DNA of 64,000 nt, taken from positions 1-64,000 of the forward strand of contig CBFDDF010000005.1 in the NCBI GenBank assembly GCA_965603495.1. The letters run 5' to 3'. The notes below the pieces were generated by a model. The model searched no databases. It had not been told where the DNA came from and worked only from the letters and a program-made list of their open reading frames with translations. Each line of letters begins with the position of its first letter. Positions within the stretch are counted from its first letter, which is position 1. The DNA is from Thiomicrorhabdus sp965603495 (GTDB lineage: Bacteria > Pseudomonadota > Gammaproteobacteria > Thiomicrospirales > Thiomicrospiraceae). Positions 51,467-59,736 of the stretch are shown here, in pieces. The position numbers and the translations under genes were made by a program.

Positions 51467-52030
51467 ATGAAAAAGCAAACTGTTCTAATTGCAAGTTTAG
51501 CGACAACACTTACCTTAGGGGGGTGTGCTCAAAGTAAGCCTTGCTGTACAGAAACCAAAGCAGCTGTTCAGGCACCAGCCATTGTTCAGACGCCTGCCGT
51601 CGTTATGCATGAAGCGCCGGCAGTGGCAAGGGTTGAGGCAAAGCCAGAGTTGATGAAGATTTCAGGAATTGGTTATGGTGCAGAAAGTACCTTTGGTGCT
51701 TACACGCCAGGCCAACGTCGTTTAATGGCGATTCGTTCATCGAAGCTAGATGCCTATCGTGCACTTGCAGAGCAACTGTACGGTATTAAAATTGATAGTA
51801 ATACCTCTGTCTCTACGATGACGGCTAAAAATGATAGTTTTAGAGCGCGTGTTAATGCCGTTGTACGTGGAGCAAGAATGGTCAGTGTGACACCAATGGC
51901 GGATCAAAACTATGAGACCGTGCTAGAAGTCTATGTCGATAAACGATTTTTTGAAGAAACCTTTGTTTATACGTCCAATAAAGGCAGGGCGGTAGATCCA
52001 GAGTCAGCCTACACGGTTACTTCTTATTAA
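51467..52030 (+). CDS. flgP: Flagellar assembly lipoprotein FlgP
   Basis: A 187-residue lipoprotein with lipobox LGGC (Cys20) and an LPP20/FlgP domain (RRLMAIRSSKLDAYRALAEQLYGIKID...GARMVSV). In Vibrio and Campylobacter FlgP forms an outer-membrane-associated disk or ring around the flagellar motor that helps produce high torque. Start ATG 51467 with GGAG at 51454. Its presence with FlgT and PomAB-type stators fits a Vibrio-like sodium-type polar motor. Confidence 0.85.
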   Translation: MKKQTVLIASLATTLTLGGCAQSKPCCTETKAAVQAPAIVQTPAVVMHEAPAVARVEAKPELMKISGIGYGAESTFGAYTPGQRRLMAIRSSKLDAYRALAEQLYGIKIDSNTSVSTMTAKNDSFRARVNAVVRGARMVSVTPMADQNYETVLEVYVDKRFFEETFVYTSNKGRAVDPESAYTVTSY

Positions 52031-52090
52031 TTGTTAATTCGGGCCTTTGGTGTAGGTTTAAAAACCAACAGAGATGCGAGGAGGTTTTAT

Positions 52091-52378
52091 ATGGTTAATT
52101 ATCAGGTATTAGTACCACTCTTTTTAGCCCTGTTTGTTTGGCAAGGTATTGCGGATGCCGCGAGTATTAGTACTCGTGTCCGCATTATTGAAAGTAAGGT
52201 TGCTAAGCAAGATAGAATAATCAAACGGTCAGAAAATTTACGCCAAGCACAAGATGCAAAAATTGACAAAAGTTTGGCTCAAGTGAAAGTACTTGAAAAA
52301 AAAGTGGATAAACTATTGAAAGGGGCGAAAGCAGATGAGAAAATTGGCTTAGCTGACAAGCGTTATGCTTTTCCTTAA
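52091..52378 (+). CDS. Small secreted coiled-coil protein
   Basis: A 95-residue protein with a signal peptide (about 1-24, ending ADA) and a single basic coiled coil. The start at 52091 has a textbook AGGAGG site. It follows FlgP by 60 bases and ends at a strong terminator, so it is the last gene of the rightward run. No family recognised. Confidence 0.65.
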   Translation: MVNYQVLVPLFLALFVWQGIADAASISTRVRIIESKVAKQDRIIKRSENLRQAQDAKIDKSLAQVKVLEKKVDKLLKGAKADEKIGLADKRYAFP

Positions 52379-52422
52379 GATGTCGTTTTGATTTCCCTAT
52401 CTTGATTAGACTTTGATTTATT

Positions 52423-52460
52423 CAAACAAAAAGCCCGGCATTTGCCGGGCTTTTTGTTTG
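52423..52460. terminator. Two-way terminator, 18-base perfect arms
   Basis: Arms CAAACAAAAAGCCCGGCA and its exact complement, two bases apart, between the coiled-coil gene and convergent pilZ-type gene. Gives T runs in both directions. Confidence 0.95.
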
Positions 52461-52497
52461 AAGGGTTTGTTGCCCAGAAGCGAATTTATTAATAGGA

Positions 52498-53082
52498 TCA
52501 GGGTCTATTTTTTTCGTTACGTTCTTTTTGGGAGAATTCAATTTCTTTCGCCTGAATAAAGTAGACTAGTTTACGGCGATCATCTTCGGTTAACGTCTGA
52601 TAAGCAAGTGCAACCGTTGAGCCTTCAGAGTTATCGTTTAAGGGCTTGATCTTAACAATATCACAGCGCACTAAAATCGGTGACTCATTGACCAGAGGTT
52701 TGATCAATAGATCAATTTTATCTGATATCTGAACTGCTTCTTCAATATCAATGGCAATGCCTCCGCCACTTAAATTGACCAATCTTTGTGGAATTGCTCT
52801 GATGAGTTGTTTTTCATCAATGGTTTGTAGGACAAAATTAATCTTGCTATTCATTGCGGTGAGAGCTGTTGCGAGTAGAGAGCTTTTTTGGTTGATTTGA
52901 GCAATAACTTCATTAATTTGCTGATCAAGTTGAGCAAGGTTTTCCATGAAATACTCTTCAATGTATTTGGCATCCGCCGCCATAGGAAGTGCTGTTTCTT
53001 CGGCTTCTTGCTGTGACAGGATGCGGTAACTACACGGCATCATGACATCAATTCTGTAAAAGGAACGTTGATCTTTTCGCAT
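52498..53082 (-). CDS. PilZ-domain c-di-GMP-binding protein
   Basis: A 194-residue cytoplasmic protein. The c-di-GMP motif is complete: RSFYR (Arg6-x3-Arg10) near the N terminus and NLSGGG about 90 residues on. A helical insert (about 30-90) separates the first arginines from the beta-barrel, unlike a minimal PilZ. By position, next to flgN/flgM, it probably couples c-di-GMP to motility, as YcgR does, though it lacks the YcgR N-terminal domain. Confidence 0.82.
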   Translation of the reverse strand: MRKDQRSFYRIDVMMPCSYRILSQQEAEETALPMAADAKYIEEYFMENLAQLDQQINEVIAQINQKSSLLATALTAMNSKINFVLQTIDEKQLIRAIPQRLVNLSGGGIAIDIEEAVQISDKIDLLIKPLVNESPILVRCDIVKIKPLNDNSEGSTVALAYQTLTEDDRRKLVYFIQAKEIEFSQKERNEKNRP

Positions 53083-53320
53083 TGGGCTTCTCTCTAGATA
53101 GATTTTGTGTGTTTTAAGGTTATCGTTTTAACCCAAAAGACTTGCGCTTTAGTTTAGTATAAAACGCCAAAGCGTATAAAAAACTCTTCAATTATTTTTG
53201 ATTATAGGTCAAGCAAATTATTAAGCAGAAAATGCGCCAAATATCCTGAATGCAGAATAAAAGCCTGAAAGAAGGGGCGAGTATGAAATCTATAGTAAAG
53301 CGGGCGAGCCAGTCTGTTTA

Positions 53321-53812
53321 TTAGGCTTTTCCGAGAGATTTTTTAGTCTTAGATGAGGTAGTGCTGACACCGCTAGCGCCATATAGCTTCACATTAGGCG
53401 ATTCTTTACCAGAAATCAAATCAAGAGCGTGTTCGTTAATGTTGCTTAACATTAGAATGGCCATGCCGTTCGCTTGATTTAGAGCTTGGCAACGGTCAGA
53501 AAGCAGCGCTAATCTTTTAATATCTTGCTGGAGAGCTTTAGGTAGTTTTGTCGAGAGGTCTGAGTCGAATAAATTGGAGAGTGTAAGTTGGCTCGCGTTA
53601 AGATTTGACTCTAATAGGCTTGTAACCGTTGCAACCTCTTCGGATTTAGACTGTTTTATGCTTGAAGTTAGGGTAAGTTGTTCCGGATCATATTTCTTTA
53701 AGGCTTTTGATTCTGCCTCCAGAGATTCGAAAAAACTTTCAAGCAGATGCGTTAAATCAGCAACTAGTGAGGTTAGTTGCTGATTGTTTTGAATAGCTTG
53801 AGTTTCTGTCAT
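53321..53812 (-). CDS. flgN: Flagellar export chaperone FlgN
   Basis: A 163-residue, mostly helical protein of the FlgN family: LVADLTHLLESFFESLEAESKAL at the start and LSDRCQALNQANGMAILML later match the family pattern. It keeps the hook-filament junction proteins FlgK and FlgL soluble for export. It lies 34 bases downstream of flgM, its usual partner, on the same strand. Confidence 0.85.
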   Translation of the reverse strand: MTETQAIQNNQQLTSLVADLTHLLESFFESLEAESKALKKYDPEQLTLTSSIKQSKSEEVATVTSLLESNLNASQLTLSNLFDSDLSTKLPKALQQDIKRLALLSDRCQALNQANGMAILMLSNINEHALDLISGKESPNVKLYGASGVSTTSSKTKKSLGKA

Positions 53813-53846
53813 AAATGGCGGCTTTAATTGCAGTCGGTTTTAAACT

Positions 53847-54155
53847 TTAAAACCTTGCAAATAAGGCTTCAGCTTGCATTAATTTATCTGCAACACGTTC
53901 AGCATCTACTTGATATGAACCATCCTGAATCGCACTTTTAAGCTCAGCAATGCGTACAGAGTTATCAATATCAACACTGCGTGCTTTTTGTTCAAGATTA
54001 CTCACCTGAGAAAATACTTGGGTAAGGGTAACTTTGTCGCTGCTTGATTGAGATGCTGTAGTTGAACTATTTTCGCTTGCATCTTTATTCGGTGCTTTGA
54101 CCGAATCGGGAGAGCGACTCTGCACCATATTGTTGTTTAAATTTTTAATATCCAT
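53847..54155 (-). CDS. flgM: Anti-sigma-28 factor FlgM
   Basis: A 102-residue protein with a low-complexity N half and the FlgM C-terminal signature IAELKSAIQDGSYQVDAERVADKLMQAE. It binds sigma-28 until the hook is finished and is then exported. The gene order flgA, flgM, flgN is conserved. Confidence 0.93.
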   Translation of the reverse strand: MDIKNLNNNMVQSRSPDSVKAPNKDASENSSTTASQSSSDKVTLTQVFSQVSNLEQKARSVDIDNSVRIAELKSAIQDGSYQVDAERVADKLMQAEALFARF

Positions 54156-54352
54156 TTTTTGGCCTCACACCTATTTTCTGTCATTTTAACAGCATTTCTT
54201 TTAGTTTCTACTTTTAATATCGGCAGAGTCTAGAAAGCTTTAGTAAAAATATTGATTTTTTATACAAAAATATTAGTTGTCTAAGGTGCAAGATCAATCC
54301 ATAGGAAACCGAATTCTGATTTTGCCGTTAGACGAAAGCTGTAAAAAGCCTT

Positions 54353-55069
54353 TTAAGGTATTAATACCGTATTAGGAGCAATAACTATGCCTTTTATAAT
54401 CTTGCTTGAAGACGAGTTTTTGACAGCAATTCGTTCTTGCTCAACGCCACTCTGTAAGGCAATGCCTTTAGTTCTTACTTGAATGCTACCGATTCGGCTA
54501 ATCAAGGTTACTTGTTGTTTTTTTAGAACCCAATAAGGTAACTGTAAATCTTTTATTTTAAGAATGCGGTTGGCGCCAATCGATTTTTTGGTTCTCATGC
54601 CGATTGCGGCCTGTAATTTAATCATACTTCCTTGCGGGATTTTTTTATAAGGAACTAGGGCCATTTTCACATCCGTATCTTTTATAACGGCCTTTTTAAG
54701 GATTCCTTGAGTGGTAATTACGACCGCCTGCTTACCGTTTACCACAGCAGGTATAAAAACACGCCAGTTTGGCTGCTGACAACTGACGCTAATGGTCATT
54801 CGTCCGATGCCCTCGCTTGGGTTTCTATCTTTCAGTTCTAGAGGTTGTTTGCACTTGGGTAGCTTTAAGGTTGGACTTAATTTTCTAAGTTGAATTGAGG
54901 GCTCAAAAATTTGTTGGTCAATTTTTTGCTTTATGTGTTCAGTCACAAGTTGATGAATCTCATCCAGTGATTGATGCGTATTGGCTAGCGCTGTTTCTTG
55001 GGCTTGAATGCTCAAAGCTAAGCAAGTGCTCATCAGTAAAGTGAAAAGTTTTGAAATTGGTTTCTTCAT
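54353..55069 (-). CDS. flgA: Flagellar P-ring chaperone FlgA
   Basis: A 238-residue periplasmic protein with a signal peptide (about 1-24, ending IQA) and a C-terminal SAF-type domain (IKDTDVKMALVPYKKIP, then V..RIGSIQVRTKGIAL). It helps assemble FlgI subunits into the P ring. It is divergent from cheV and upstream of flgM on the same strand with a gap of about 200 bases. Confidence 0.93.
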   Translation of the reverse strand: MKKPISKLFTLLMSTCLALSIQAQETALANTHQSLDEIHQLVTEHIKQKIDQQIFEPSIQLRKLSPTLKLPKCKQPLELKDRNPSEGIGRMTISVSCQQPNWRVFIPAVVNGKQAVVITTQGILKKAVIKDTDVKMALVPYKKIPQGSMIKLQAAIGMRTKKSIGANRILKIKDLQLPYWVLKKQQVTLISRIGSIQVRTKGIALQSGVEQERIAVKNSSSSKIIKGIVIAPNTVLIP

Positions 55070-55157
55070 GGGGCAATACTAACATGAGTTTAAATGGCTT
55101 TTAAAGGTCGCTTTAACTTAAGTTGGTTTATTAATACTGTTTATTGATCTATTATGA

Positions 55158-55173
55158 TGGCATTCTAGTGGCA
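55158..55173 (+). promoter_or_regulatory. Sigma-54-like promoter upstream of cheV
   Basis: TGGCATTCTAGTGGCA fits the -24/-12 pattern TGGCAYR-N4-TTGCW with correct GG-to-GC spacing and two mismatches, 74 bases before the start codon. Confidence 0.55.
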
Positions 55174-55247
55174 GAATCTTGAATCGATAGAACGGTTTCA
55201 AAAATTTAGCATACGACTAAACAAATAATGAGTAGGGTGGCGTTAAG

Positions 55248-56213
55248 ATGTCTAGCTTTTTAAAAGGGGTTGACCAAAGAACTTCCTTAGCAGGAATGAA
55301 TCGCATGGAGTTGCTATTGTTTACTATTAAAGGTAAGCAATTATTTGGGATTAACGTGTTTAAGGTACGGGAAGTAATTCGTACACCACCAATTTCACCT
55401 GTGCCTAAGTCAGACGCTCGAATAGTGGGTGTCGCGGATATACGTGGTCAGACTATGCCTCTGATTGATTTAGCGATGGCATTGGATTTGGAGGCGATCG
55501 CGCCTGAGAACCATTCGAAAAGTTTAACGATTGTGACAGAGTTTAATAGTTCAGTTCAAGGTTTCTTGGTGGAGGATGTTGATCGGATTGTTCATTTGCG
55601 TTGGGAAGATATTTTAGCGCCACCGGCTTCTTTGCAGGGTGTTAATTATTTGACGGGGATTACGCGTGCGCAAAATCAAATTGTCGAAATCGTAGATGTC
55701 GAAAAAGTATTGGTCGAGGTTTCAGGTACTTCTCTTGAGATGTCTGAAGATTATATTTTAGAGCATCAATCGATTACAAATGGCCATGATTATTTTGTTT
55801 TGGGTGCGGATGATTCTGTCGTCGCCAGAAATCAGCTTAAGGGCGTGTTAGATAAAATGGGCATCGCCAATAAAATTGTAAACAATGGTAAGTTGGCTTT
55901 AGATTTCCTAAAAAAATGGGCAGACGACGCTGATAAGGGGATTTCAGAGAAGGTAAGTAATCGTGTTTTGATGGTGATTTCTGATATCGAAATGCCAGAA
56001 ATGGATGGTTATACCTTAACGACCAGTATTCGTAAGGATGATCGACTTAAGGATTTGTATGTGATTTTAAACTCTTCATTGAGTGGTGGGTTTAATGATA
56101 GCTTGACTGAAAAGGTGGGGGCTAATGTGTTTTTATCAAAATGGCACTCTGATGAATTAGCAGAAACCATTGTCGCCAGGATTGAAGCCATAGAGAGTGG
56201 AACGGTCGCATAA
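55248..56213 (+). CDS. cheV: Chemotaxis coupling protein CheV
   Basis: A 321-residue protein: CheW domain (about 20-165; LLLFTIKGKQLFGINVFKVREV) joined to a receiver domain (about 180-315) with acid pair Asp188/Asp189, phosphate acceptor Asp246 (ISDIEMPEMDG) and Lys298. It couples chemoreceptors to CheA and adapts the signal by phosphorylation. Its place between flgA and flgB is the Vibrio/Pseudomonas arrangement, although cheR, which often follows, is replaced here by the FlgT-like gene. Confidence 0.95.
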   Translation: MSSFLKGVDQRTSLAGMNRMELLLFTIKGKQLFGINVFKVREVIRTPPISPVPKSDARIVGVADIRGQTMPLIDLAMALDLEAIAPENHSKSLTIVTEFNSSVQGFLVEDVDRIVHLRWEDILAPPASLQGVNYLTGITRAQNQIVEIVDVEKVLVEVSGTSLEMSEDYILEHQSITNGHDYFVLGADDSVVARNQLKGVLDKMGIANKIVNNGKLALDFLKKWADDADKGISEKVSNRVLMVISDIEMPEMDGYTLTTSIRKDDRLKDLYVILNSSLSGGFNDSLTEKVGANVFLSKWHSDELAETIVARIEAIESGTVA

Positions 56214-56264
56214 TCTATTTCACAAATTCTTCTGTGATTTTTTGAATAAATAATAGGAACTGCC

Positions 56265-57599
56265 TTGATGTCAGGTTTTCAACAAATAATCGGTTTACTG
56301 GTGATGCTGTTTAGTTTAAATAGCCAAGCGGGTTTAACTGATTTTTTCTGTCTACAGGATAATGCTAGTTGCGTGGCTGAGCCGGCTGACGCAGCAGTCT
56401 CTGCTTCGCCTATAAAATCGCTATCAGCGGTTTCTACGCCAGAAGAAAATATATGTGTGGATGTTAAGGGGGTTGCCAGCACAGACGGTGTTGATGAGGC
56501 CTTTGCTCGTAAAATGGCGATTAGGGATGCTTTGAAAATGGCTAGCATTAGAAGTAATGTTAGTGTCAAAATAGATCAGTCGGTCGAGCAATACCAGCTC
56601 ACCTTGGACAGTTCGCGCTTTACATCAAACAGTAAGGTTAAGAGCTTTACGGTTTTAAAAGAAGGTCTGGAAGAGTCTGATGATATGTATGGGCAGCCTA
56701 AAAAAGGACCACTTAACTATGAAGTGACTTTGAATGTTTGTCTGACGGAAGATCGTGGCGTTTGTACGGATTTGACTGGCAACCAGTATCAAACTCGTCT
56801 AGCAGTGGCGCCAGTCGTTATCGCCCATGCCAATCAAGCAAATGATGTTTCTAATCTCTTGATGGGCTATCAGCAAGAATTAGAGCGTCGTATCAAAAAT
56901 CAGGGTTATCGTAACTTCAGTCTGATGTTAGAGTCGGTAGATTTACAGCCTAATTTAATTGTGGCACCCAACTTAGATCCAGAGTCATTAGCTGGAATTC
57001 GGGATAGGACTGGTGCTCAGTATCTGTTGTTAACGGTGATACGTTCAATCTCGACACATCAAAATGATGGTTACCTGAATGGCGCCAAGCGCTTTTATAA
57101 TTTAGAAGTTAAGCCCGATAGCCGCCATTTAGAGGTCGACTGGTATGTGGTCGATTTAATGAAGAACAGAACGGTTCATCAAAAAAGAGAAGGTTTCGAT
57201 GTTAAGGGGGATGTGACTGTTGGACGCGATAGGCCGTTTGGCAGCAATGCATTTTTTGCCACAGACACCGGAATGGCATTTCATGCATTGTTGGAAAAGC
57301 AGACTACAGATGTTCTGGATTTTTTACATTGCAAGCCGTTTGAAAGTCAAATTATCGATGTGCGCAACAATGAGTATATTGTCTATCTCAATTCTGAATC
57401 TGGTGCTAAGGTGGGGGATGACTTAGCGGTTTATCATAAGACAGGGCGACCAATACGTATTAATGGGATAGAGCTGGGTTCAGATGAAGTGCCGGGTGCT
57501 TTTTTGAAGATTAAGCGCATTTTACCTAAGTTTGCGATTGCTGAAGTGACTGCTAAAAAAGGCATTGTTCAGGTTGGAGATTTAGTTAAAGCTTGGTGA
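56265..57599 (+). CDS. flgT: Flagellar H-ring protein FlgT-like
   Basis: A 444-residue secreted protein with a signal peptide (about 1-22). After it, VKGVASTDGVDEAFARKMAIRDALKMAS matches the FlgT N-terminal domain, followed by a middle domain with a TolB-N-like fold (LAVAPVVIAHANQ...) and a C-terminal beta-domain (IVYLNSESGAKVGDDLAVY). In Vibrio FlgT forms the H ring around the basal body and is needed to hold the sodium stators. Co-directional with cheV, 51 bases after it. Length is a little over Vibrio FlgT (about 380). Assignment by family pattern. Confidence 0.8.
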   Translation: MMSGFQQIIGLLVMLFSLNSQAGLTDFFCLQDNASCVAEPADAAVSASPIKSLSAVSTPEENICVDVKGVASTDGVDEAFARKMAIRDALKMASIRSNVSVKIDQSVEQYQLTLDSSRFTSNSKVKSFTVLKEGLEESDDMYGQPKKGPLNYEVTLNVCLTEDRGVCTDLTGNQYQTRLAVAPVVIAHANQANDVSNLLMGYQQELERRIKNQGYRNFSLMLESVDLQPNLIVAPNLDPESLAGIRDRTGAQYLLLTVIRSISTHQNDGYLNGAKRFYNLEVKPDSRHLEVDWYVVDLMKNRTVHQKREGFDVKGDVTVGRDRPFGSNAFFATDTGMAFHALLEKQTTDVLDFLHCKPFESQIIDVRNNEYIVYLNSESGAKVGDDLAVYHKTGRPIRINGIELGSDEVPGAFLKIKRILPKFAIAEVTAKKGIVQVGDLVKAW

Positions 57600-57649
57600 T
57601 TCCTTTATCCTAAACTTTATGGTGGCAAGCTCTTTTATAGCCTCCCTTT

Positions 57650-57683
57650 AAAAAGCCAGCCCTTCATCAGGTTGGCTTTTTTG
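57650..57683 (+). terminator. Intrinsic terminator after flgT
   Basis: Ten-pair stem AAAGCCAGCC/GGTTGGCTTT (one G-T pair) with an eight-base loop and T run. Confidence 0.88.
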
Positions 57684-57782
57684 TTTCTACTGTTTACGCA
57701 CTGAATAGTTTTCTAGTTAATTATGCGTCTCAGGTATTCTTAATTAGTGAGTCGTGCTGGGTCAAAAAAATAAGCTGTCAAA

Positions 57783-57806
57783 AAACTGACCAGGCCTGGT
57801 CAGTTT
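57783..57806. repeat. 24-base perfect palindrome around ACCAGGCCTGGT, site 14
   Basis: Core at 57789-57800, extended by six paired bases on each side (arm AAACTG); followed on the right by GTTTTT, so terminator-like. None occurs in the remaining 6 kb. Confidence 0.95.
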
Positions 57807-57982
57807 GTTTTTCTGAAATTAATTCATTCCTATTTCAGTGTGTCTAATGAGGTTTTTGCTGTCTATGGCTAGGTAACTTTATTTTCAAATTCCGCTAAAG
57901 TTTTTGAATAATCTGCCGAATACTCTCTGTTTTTCATTTCTTTAGGTCTTATTCGTTAAAAAAACACAAAAAATACAAGGGT

Positions 57983-57998
57983 TGGCATTTGTGTTGCT
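57983..57998 (+). promoter_or_regulatory. Sigma-54 promoter of the flgBCDE operon
   Basis: TGGCATTTGTGTTGCT matches TGGCAYR-N4-TTGCW at all but one position, 82 bases before the flgB start. Confidence 0.85.
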
Positions 57999-58079
57999 AG
58001 GTATATCTTTAAAAATGAGGTGCTAGCGGAATGTATACCGGAATCAGCATCCAGACAAAGAGACCAGAAAGGAATTGTT

Positions 58080-58481
58080 ATGGCTGAATCAATATTTGGC
58101 ATTCATGAAAGCGCCTTAAAAATACGAGAGCATCGAGCAGAGTTGTTAGCAAATAACTTGGCCAATGCAGATACACCGAATTATAAAGCCAGGGATTTGG
58201 ACTTTAGGACGGCTTTACAAGATGCGCATAGTGGTACTCGTAGTTCGGAAACCGCTTCTATGACTAAAACCAATGCCCGTCATATTGATGGTGAGGTTTT
58301 CTCGAGTACTTCAAGCTACCTAATGTATCGTCAACCAACGCAGCCTTCTTTGGATGGCAATACGGTTGAAACACATATTGAAAAAGCCCAGTTTATGGAA
58401 AACGGTATGCAGCAAACTGCAACGCTTGAGTTTATCAATGGCAAAATTACGGGACTTCGCGAAGCTCTTCGAGGTGAATAG
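58080..58481 (+). CDS. flgB: Flagellar proximal rod protein FlgB
   Basis: A 133-residue rod protein. The N-terminal helix has ELLANNLANADTPNYKARDLDF, the hallmark of rod/hook family proteins, and the C terminus is the partner helix. It is part of the rod inside the periplasm. The start at 58080 follows AAAGGAATT; 20 extra in-frame codons upstream are unlikely to be used. First gene of the flgBCDE operon. Confidence 0.96.
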   Translation: MAESIFGIHESALKIREHRAELLANNLANADTPNYKARDLDFRTALQDAHSGTRSSETASMTKTNARHIDGEVFSSTSSYLMYRQPTQPSLDGNTVETHIEKAQFMENGMQQTATLEFINGKITGLREALRGE

Positions 58482-58504
58482 GTTAGCGAGTTAGGAGAAT
58501 AAGT

Positions 58505-58915
58505 ATGTCAATGTTCAATATTTTAGATATCTCGGCGACTGGTATGCATGCACAGACAGTGCGTTTAAATACCATCGCATCCAATATGGCTAACGTTGAT
58601 AGTATCAGCTCCAATGCTGCAGATACTTACCGTTCAAAACAACCCGTTTTTCAGACGATTTTGGAAGGTAATAAAATGGAGCCAAGAGGCGGGGTTCGCG
58701 TTAAGGAGATTGTTGAGAGTCAAGAGCCTCTTAAAATGGAATATAACCCAAATCATCCTATGGCAAATAAAGAGGGCTATATTTTTAGACCTAATGTCAA
58801 TGTGGTTGAAGAGATGGCCAATATGATGTCAGCTTCTCGATCTTATGAAACGAACATCGAAGTGATGAACACTTCAAAGCAGCTACTTTTAAGAACCATT
58901 CAACTTGGTAAGTAA
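58505..58915 (+). CDS. flgC: Flagellar proximal rod protein FlgC
   Basis: A 136-residue rod protein, normal length. MFNILDISATGMHAQTVRLNTIASNMANVDS and the C-terminal ANMMSASRSYETNIEVMNTSKQLLLRTIQLGK are diagnostic. It forms the rod with FlgB, FlgF and FlgG. Twenty-three bases after flgB in the same operon. Confidence 0.97.
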   Translation: MSMFNILDISATGMHAQTVRLNTIASNMANVDSISSNAADTYRSKQPVFQTILEGNKMEPRGGVRVKEIVESQEPLKMEYNPNHPMANKEGYIFRPNVNVVEEMANMMSASRSYETNIEVMNTSKQLLLRTIQLGK

Positions 58916-58926
58916 GGAGAATCGTT

Positions 58927-59619
58927 ATGGCAGATTTTTTACCTAACATTACAACCGGTAATAAGGATTATTTAACTGCGCTACAGCAGAATGTGAGTTC
59001 ATCGACTTCTAATTCAGATAATGTGATGGATCAAACTGACTTTTTGATGTTGTTAACCACGCAGTTGCAAAACCAAGATCCGTCAAAACCGATGGATCCC
59101 ACTAGTTTTGTAACCGATTTGACGCAAATGAGTCAGTTGGAGGCGACCACTAAAATGAATAGTTCGATTGTCGCGATGGCAACCAGCTTTCAAAATATGC
59201 AAACCATGCAGGGTGCTTCTTTGATTGGTAAAAATGTCCAGGTAACGGGTGAGGACTTTTCGCATAGCCAGGGTCAAACTTCACAGTTTCGGCTCAATTC
59301 TGAAGTGCCTATGACTGACGTGAAAGTCATTATCAGTGATCAAAATGGTATCGTAAAAGAACTTAGCATGGCCAGTTTGCAGTCAGGAGAGAAGGTCTTC
59401 GATTGGGATGGTTTGGATGATGTGGGTGCTGATCGCGCTAGTGGGGTTTACTCACTGACGGCCTACGGTACGAATAGCGACGGTGATCTCAAGTCAATTG
59501 ATACAGTGGTCGCGGCTCGCGTTAATTCGGTCGGTATTGGTAGTGATGGAAATATGACTTTAACGTTAGCAACAGGTGAGCGCGTAGCGATGGATACAGT
59601 ACGAGAAATTAGTGGTTAA
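58927..59619 (+). CDS. flgD: Flagellar hook-capping protein FlgD
   Basis: A 230-residue protein. MDQTDFLMLLTTQLQNQDPSKPMDPTSFVTDLTQMSQLE is the FlgD N-terminal signature, followed by a FlgD Ig-like/Tudor-type domain (about 100-225; EKVFDWDGLDDVG). It caps the growing hook so FlgE can assemble. Eleven bases after flgC. Confidence 0.96.
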   Translation: MADFLPNITTGNKDYLTALQQNVSSSTSNSDNVMDQTDFLMLLTTQLQNQDPSKPMDPTSFVTDLTQMSQLEATTKMNSSIVAMATSFQNMQTMQGASLIGKNVQVTGEDFSHSQGQTSQFRLNSEVPMTDVKVIISDQNGIVKELSMASLQSGEKVFDWDGLDDVGADRASGVYSLTAYGTNSDGDLKSIDTVVAARVNSVGIGSDGNMTLTLATGERVAMDTVREISG

Positions 59620-59686
59620 TTGCAGTGGCTTCGGCGGTTTACGTCAGTCCATTTTCTTACAACAGAACATTGAATAGAACAAATTA

Positions 59687-59709
59687 AAAACCTCTTTTTT
59701 TGAGGTTTT
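59687..59709 (+). other. Hairpin between flgD and flgE
   Basis: Eight-pair stem AAAACCTC/GAGGTTTT with a T7 loop, ending 27 bases before the flgE start. No T run follows, so it is more likely an RNA-processing or stability element, perhaps helping to set a separate level for flgE. Confidence 0.5.
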
Positions 59710-59736
59710 CATGAGAATTCACTAAGGAGAGTCATC

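Larger units (their letters stand above)
57600..58079. other. Region between flgT and flgB
   Basis: 480 bases. It holds an intrinsic terminator (57650-57683), the 24-base palindrome (57783-57806) and the sigma-54 promoter of flgB (57983-57998). No gene seen. Confidence 0.7.

Noticed and set aside
54286..54301. Sigma-54 promoter for leftward flgM
   Set aside because: The GG-to-GC distance is one base too short.
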